From the NCBI RefSeq assembly GCF_029892605.1, contig NZ_JARXWF010000012.1, positions 1-64,000 on the forward strand: a stretch of 64,000 nt of DNA, read 5' to 3'. Both the position numbers and the translations under genes were made by a program. How positions within the stretch are numbered: the first letter of the stretch is position 1; each line of letters begins with the position of its first letter. Of the stretch, positions 63,607 to 64,000 are shown piece by piece. The notes under the pieces are model-generated. The model was not told the DNA's origin, did not search any database, and saw nothing but the letters and a program-made list of their open reading frames with translations. The DNA comes from Parabacteroides sp. PM6-13. Its GTDB lineage: Bacteria; Bacteroidota; Bacteroidia; Bacteroidales; Tannerellaceae.

Positions 63607-64000
63607 ATGAAACTAAACGAGAATCATATCCTGATCGGCGTAGGCGGAACAGGTGGGAAGATACTGAAAGCCTTCCGCAAACGAATTTTCCAAGAGTACA
63701 ACGAATCAGAGCGCAAGCAGTTGCCCGTAGGCTATGTCTATGTCGACTCCAGCCGAGAGATGATGACCCCGGGCAGCCCCGATTGGCGCGTACTGGGGCA
63801 AGATGCCTGCTTCCTGGAGGAGGAATTTGTATTTGTCAAAGGGGTCACCCCCGCAGCAGTGTTGCAAAACCCCGAAGGCTATCCGGGCTTGAAGGGATTC
63901 ACCAAAGGCGCCTTTGTCAGCAAAGCCCTCGGAGAGGTAGGTGCCGCCGCCGCACAGAAACGCCTGGCGGGCCGGATTCTCTTCGGCAGTTCAATCAACA
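63607..64000 (+). CDS. Tubulin-like protein, Tubulin_2 type (3' partial)
   Basis: The frame starts MKLNENHILIGVGGTGGKIL and stays open to the window end (131 codons). The GVGGTGG loop near the start and the following YVYVDSSREMM match the N-terminal nucleotide-binding region of the bacterial tubulin-like family (Tubulin_2). Members are large proteins found in uncharacterised gene clusters. The rest of the gene lies outside the window, so the T-loops for GTP binding cannot be checked fully. Confidence 0.75.
   Translation, partial: MKLNENHILIGVGGTGGKILKAFRKRIFQEYNESERKQLPVGYVYVDSSREMMTPGSPDWRVLGQDACFLEEEFVFVKGVTPAAVLQNPEGYPGLKGFTKGAFVSKALGEVGAAAAQKRLAGRILFGSSIN

Overview
The window looks like a gut-type Bacteroidales chromosome, most likely Parabacteroides or a close relative. 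Evidence: promoters follow the Bacteroidetes TTTG-N19/20-TAnnTTTG pattern, Shine-Dalgarno sequences are mostly absent, lipoproteins have Bacteroidetes-style lipoboxes, and typical genes are present (DUF3276 PUR-like protein, bactofilins, split transhydrogenase, WcaJ-like initiating transferase, flexirubin/aryl-polyene-type locus). No rRNA, tRNA, CRISPR array or intact insertion sequence was seen.

Region 1 (1-14.5 kb) is accessory and AT-rich. It holds a GIY-YIG protein, a PUR-like nucleic-acid binder, a DUF4932 metalloprotease-like lipid-free secreted protein, gene fragments (one a partial copy of a nearby gene), a possible PD-(D/E)XK protein, a soluble PAS histidine kinase, a three-gene operon with two radical SAM enzymes and an unknown protein, and an AT-rich block with a methyltransferase and a two-DTGA aspartic protease.

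Region 2 (14.5-22.2 kb) is conserved: a biotin carrier and carboxyltransferase subunit, peptide deformylase, RuvX, a polyprenyl-phosphate sugar transferase, an OmpA protein, RfbA and a helix-hairpin-helix protein.

Region 3 (22.3-27.4 kb) is the most unusual part: a co-directional WYL regulator, a 986-residue fusion of type I methylase-like, specificity-subunit-like and histidine-kinase ATPase parts, and a receiver-like protein. No restriction subunit is present and the methylase motif IV is degenerate, so a signalling or defence role seems more likely than classical restriction-modification.

Region 4 (27.6-42 kb) is housekeeping: dGTPase, a Sua5/YrdC protein, FabI, an S9 peptidase lipoprotein, a SPOR lipoprotein, a proton-translocating transhydrogenase whose beta subunit carries two tandem NADP-binding domains, thioredoxin, DnaE and an outer-membrane barrel protein. 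A 212-bp near-palindromic element follows the barrel gene.

Region 5 (42.4-54.7 kb) is one tightly packed operon of 14 genes for an aryl-polyene/flexirubin-like pigment lipid: ammonia-lyase, ketoreductase, two ACPs, three ketosynthase-type genes plus a fused degenerate ketosynthase, acyltransferase, methyltransferase, thioesterase, deacetylase, LolA-like carrier and a lipoprotein. The ammonia-lyase would supply an aromatic starter, the ketosynthases and reductase extend it, and the last genes would modify and place the product in the envelope.

Region 6 (54.7-64 kb) has a large PAS/GAF histidine kinase, three tandem bactofilins, an ECF sigma factor with a membrane partner, two overlapping Kelch-type lipoproteins, and the start of a tubulin-like (Tubulin_2 type) gene preceded by a small membrane protein.
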